Below, piece after piece: positions 5,081-6,266 of a stretch of 6,266 nucleotides of DNA; position 1 is the first letter of the stretch; the number at the start of each line of letters is the position of its first letter. Position numbers and translations under genes: made by a program. Source of the DNA: Donghicola sp036139795. GTDB lineage: Bacteria > Pseudomonadota > Alphaproteobacteria > Rhodobacterales > Rhodobacteraceae. Below the pieces are notes generated by a model. It saw only the letters and a program-made list of their open reading frames with translations. It was not told where the DNA came from and did not search any database. The stretch is from contig JAYZYX010000381.1 in assembly GCA_036139795.1 (NCBI GenBank), positions 1 to 6,266 of the forward strand, read 5' to 3'.

Positions 5081-5256
5081 GCGTGACGATGATCCGGCCC
5101 AACGGTGGCGATGACCCAGACCGCGTGGACGATACCGGGGATATAGCCAAAGAGGGTCAGCAGGATGTTGATCCAGAAATGCTTGCCGATACCCACCTGT
5201 AGAAACACTCCCAGAGGCGGCAGCAGGATGGCGGCGATGATGCGAATGAAATCCAT
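5077..5256 (-). CDS. Pmp3/YqaE-family small membrane protein
   Basis: This is a 59-residue proteolipid-like protein reading MDFIRIIAAILLPPLGVFLQ, then VGIGKHFWINILLTLFGYIP, then GIVHAVWVIATVGPDHRHA. It matches the Pmp3/YqaE (UPF0057) pattern: two transmembrane helices (about 4-21 and 28-52), the ILLPPLGVFL motif in the first, and the typical N-I-L-L-T-x-x-G-Y-I-P-G-I-x-H-A segment in the second. Family members in yeast, plants and bacteria are small inner- or plasma-membrane proteins linked to salt or membrane-potential stress; the bacterial role is little known. It is short and lies inside a longer frame, so a length-based caller would miss it. Its TGA overlaps the start of the DUF4112 gene (ATGA). 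The ribosome binding site is weak (GAAAGAG upstream), and a perfect inverted repeat ends ten bases before the start codon. Confidence 0.95.
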   Translation of the reverse strand: MDFIRIIAAILLPPLGVFLQVGIGKHFWINILLTLFGYIPGIVHAVWVIATVGPDHRHA

Positions 5257-5265
5257 TGTCTTGCT

Positions 5266-5308
5266 CTTTCGGTTGCATTTGCGTCTGGTTTCTCAACGCA
5301 ACCGAAAG
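5266..5308. repeat. Perfect 11-bp inverted repeat upstream of the Pmp3 gene
   Basis: CTTTCGGTTGC (5266-5276) and GCAACCGAAAG (5298-5308) are perfect 11-base arms separated by 21 bases. On the minus strand the hairpin would sit in the 5' leader of the Pmp3 gene, with its 3' arm ending ten bases before the ATG at 5256 and partly covering the weak ribosome binding site. An inner pairing, TTGCGT with ACGCAA, can compete with it. No T-run follows, so it is not a normal terminator for the upstream amidohydrolase. It could be an operator, a translational control hairpin or an mRNA-stabilising structure. Confidence 0.6.
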
Positions 5309-5334
5309 GCTTTGGTTCCACGCCTCTCTAGCGA

Positions 5335-6266
5335 TCAGCCCGCCAGCGGCAAACGGCTTTCAACCATTTCAACGAACCAGCTGCATCCTGCGGGGATGAT
5401 CTCGTCGTTGAAATCATAGTCCGGATGATGCACCGGCGCGGTGTCACCGTTCCCCAGCAGAATATAGGCACCAGGCCGTTCTTGCAGCATGAACGAGAAA
5501 TCCTCGCCGCCCATGATCAAGGGCGCCTCATCGCACTGGCCCGTCAGGGCACGCGCGGCATCGGCGGCAAATTCGGTCTCGGCGTCGTGGTTCACCATCA
5601 CCGGATAGGAACGGACATAATCCACTTCGGCGCGGCCCCCGTGGGCGTCGGCCGTCTGGGTGGCCAGCTTGATCACGCGTTCTTCCACCAGATCGTGGAT
5701 GTCTTCATCCAGCGTGCGCACGGTGCCCTTTAGCACCACCCGCTCAGGGATCACATTGAACGCCTTGCTGCTGCTCTCGATCGAGGTGACCGAGACCACC
5801 ACCTGATGGACCGGATCGACCACGCGGCTGCGGATGGTTTGCAGGGCCTGAATGACGTGAGAGGACAGAACCACAGGATCGATGGTTTCATGGGGCTTGG
5901 CCGCATGGCCGCCGCGCCCGTGCAAGGTGATCTGGAACTGGTCCGTGGCCGCAAAGAAGCCACCCGGACGGATCGCGAACTGACCCACGGGCATACCGGG
6001 CCAGTTGTGCATGCCGTAGACCTCATCAATGGCAAAGCGGTCCATCATGCCATCCTTGCACATCTCGCGGCCGCCGCCGCCGCCCTCTTCGGCGGGCTGG
6101 AAGATCACCACTGCGGTGCCTGCGAAATTCCGCGTCTCGGCCAGATATTTCGCCGCCCCCAGCAGCATCGAGGTATGACCGTCATGCCCGCAAGCATGCA
6201 TCTTGCCCGGCACAGTGCTGGCGTAGGGCTTGCCGGTGGTCTCTTCGATCGGCAGCGCGTCCATAT
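5335..6266 (-). CDS. M20-family (M20D) amidohydrolase/aminoacylase, N-terminus missing
   Basis: The open frame continues past the window edge; the final bases fit a GAT codon before MDALP, as in the family's R-A-D-M-D-A-L-P motif. About 310 of a usual 380-390 residues are visible. Family members hydrolyse N-acyl amino acids such as hippurate, or related amides, using two metal ions. Numbering from the visible Met: ACGHDGHTSMLLGAAK (24-39) supplies the Cys25 and His27 ligands, FQPAEEGGGGG (55-65) the catalytic and ligand glutamates 59 and 60, GMHNWPGMPVG (84-94) His86, and a C-terminal HHPDYDFND (279-287) the last histidine. The dimerisation (lid) domain lies at about 98-215, and MGGEDFSFM (251-259) is the conserved active-site loop. 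The substrate cannot be told from sequence. The Pmp3 gene starts about 80 bases downstream on the same strand. Confidence 0.95.
   Translation of the reverse strand, partial: MDALPIEETTGKPYASTVPGKMHACGHDGHTSMLLGAAKYLAETRNFAGTAVVIFQPAEEGGGGGREMCKDGMMDRFAIDEVYGMHNWPGMPVGQFAIRPGGFFAATDQFQITLHGRGGHAAKPHETIDPVVLSSHVIQALQTIRSRVVDPVHQVVVSVTSIESSSKAFNVIPERVVLKGTVRTLDEDIHDLVEERVIKLATQTADAHGGRAEVDYVRSYPVMVNHDAETEFAADAARALTGQCDEAPLIMGGEDFSFMLQERPGAYILLGNGDTAPVHHPDYDFNDEIIPAGCSWFVEMVESRLPLAG

Noticed and set aside
1..6266. CRISPR arrays, insertion sequences, tRNA/rRNA genes, phage or toxin-antitoxin modules
   Set aside because: No regularly spaced direct repeats, transposase motifs, cloverleaf-like or rRNA-like sequence, or known defence or toxin signatures were seen on either strand.

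Overview
The window looks like chromosomal DNA from an alphaproteobacterium of the Rhodobacterales (Roseobacter type). The evidence is the high G+C content, the translation initiation factor IF3 sequence with its ARRPHNAPP N-terminus, and an XdhC-family / MoeA-like molybdenum cofactor pair as found in that group. This placement rests on recalled family resemblance, not on a search. Gene density is high, with no gene-free stretch over about 200 bases.

Left part (1-1715): the end of a GNAT-type acetyltransferase (+) runs into the window and converges on a minus-strand gene (231-911). That gene encodes a membrane-anchored, Ala/Glu/Asp-rich protein with a tandem 11-residue repeat. A strong hairpin with a U-rich tail at about 179-211 ends the minus-strand gene. 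About 200 bases of divergent intergenic DNA (912-1112) follow, with a short palindrome and a candidate promoter. Then comes infC (+), whose best start is a non-canonical ATA codon at 1113. infC stands alone and ends in a textbook intrinsic terminator; rpmI-rplT does not follow it.

Right part (1715-6266): every gene is on the minus strand. In transcription order these are: an M20-family amidohydrolase cut by the window edge; a small Pmp3/YqaE membrane protein (59 aa), easily missed because a longer frame overlaps it; a DUF4112 membrane protein coupled to it by a 4-base ATGA overlap; a GT-A-like glycosyltransferase; an XdhC/CoxI-family protein; and a MoeA-like molybdopterin-binding protein, coupled to the XdhC-like gene by a TGATG overlap. 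The last pair is a maturation module for a molybdenum hydroxylase (xanthine dehydrogenase or CO dehydrogenase class), but no such enzyme is encoded in the window.

Most of the window is ordinary housekeeping and accessory content, and I do not see a convincing new multi-gene system. The points most worth a second look are the ATA start of infC, the 11-mer-repeat membrane protein, the Pmp3-DUF4112 pair with a perfect 11-bp inverted repeat just upstream, and several smaller inverted repeats in intergenic DNA.
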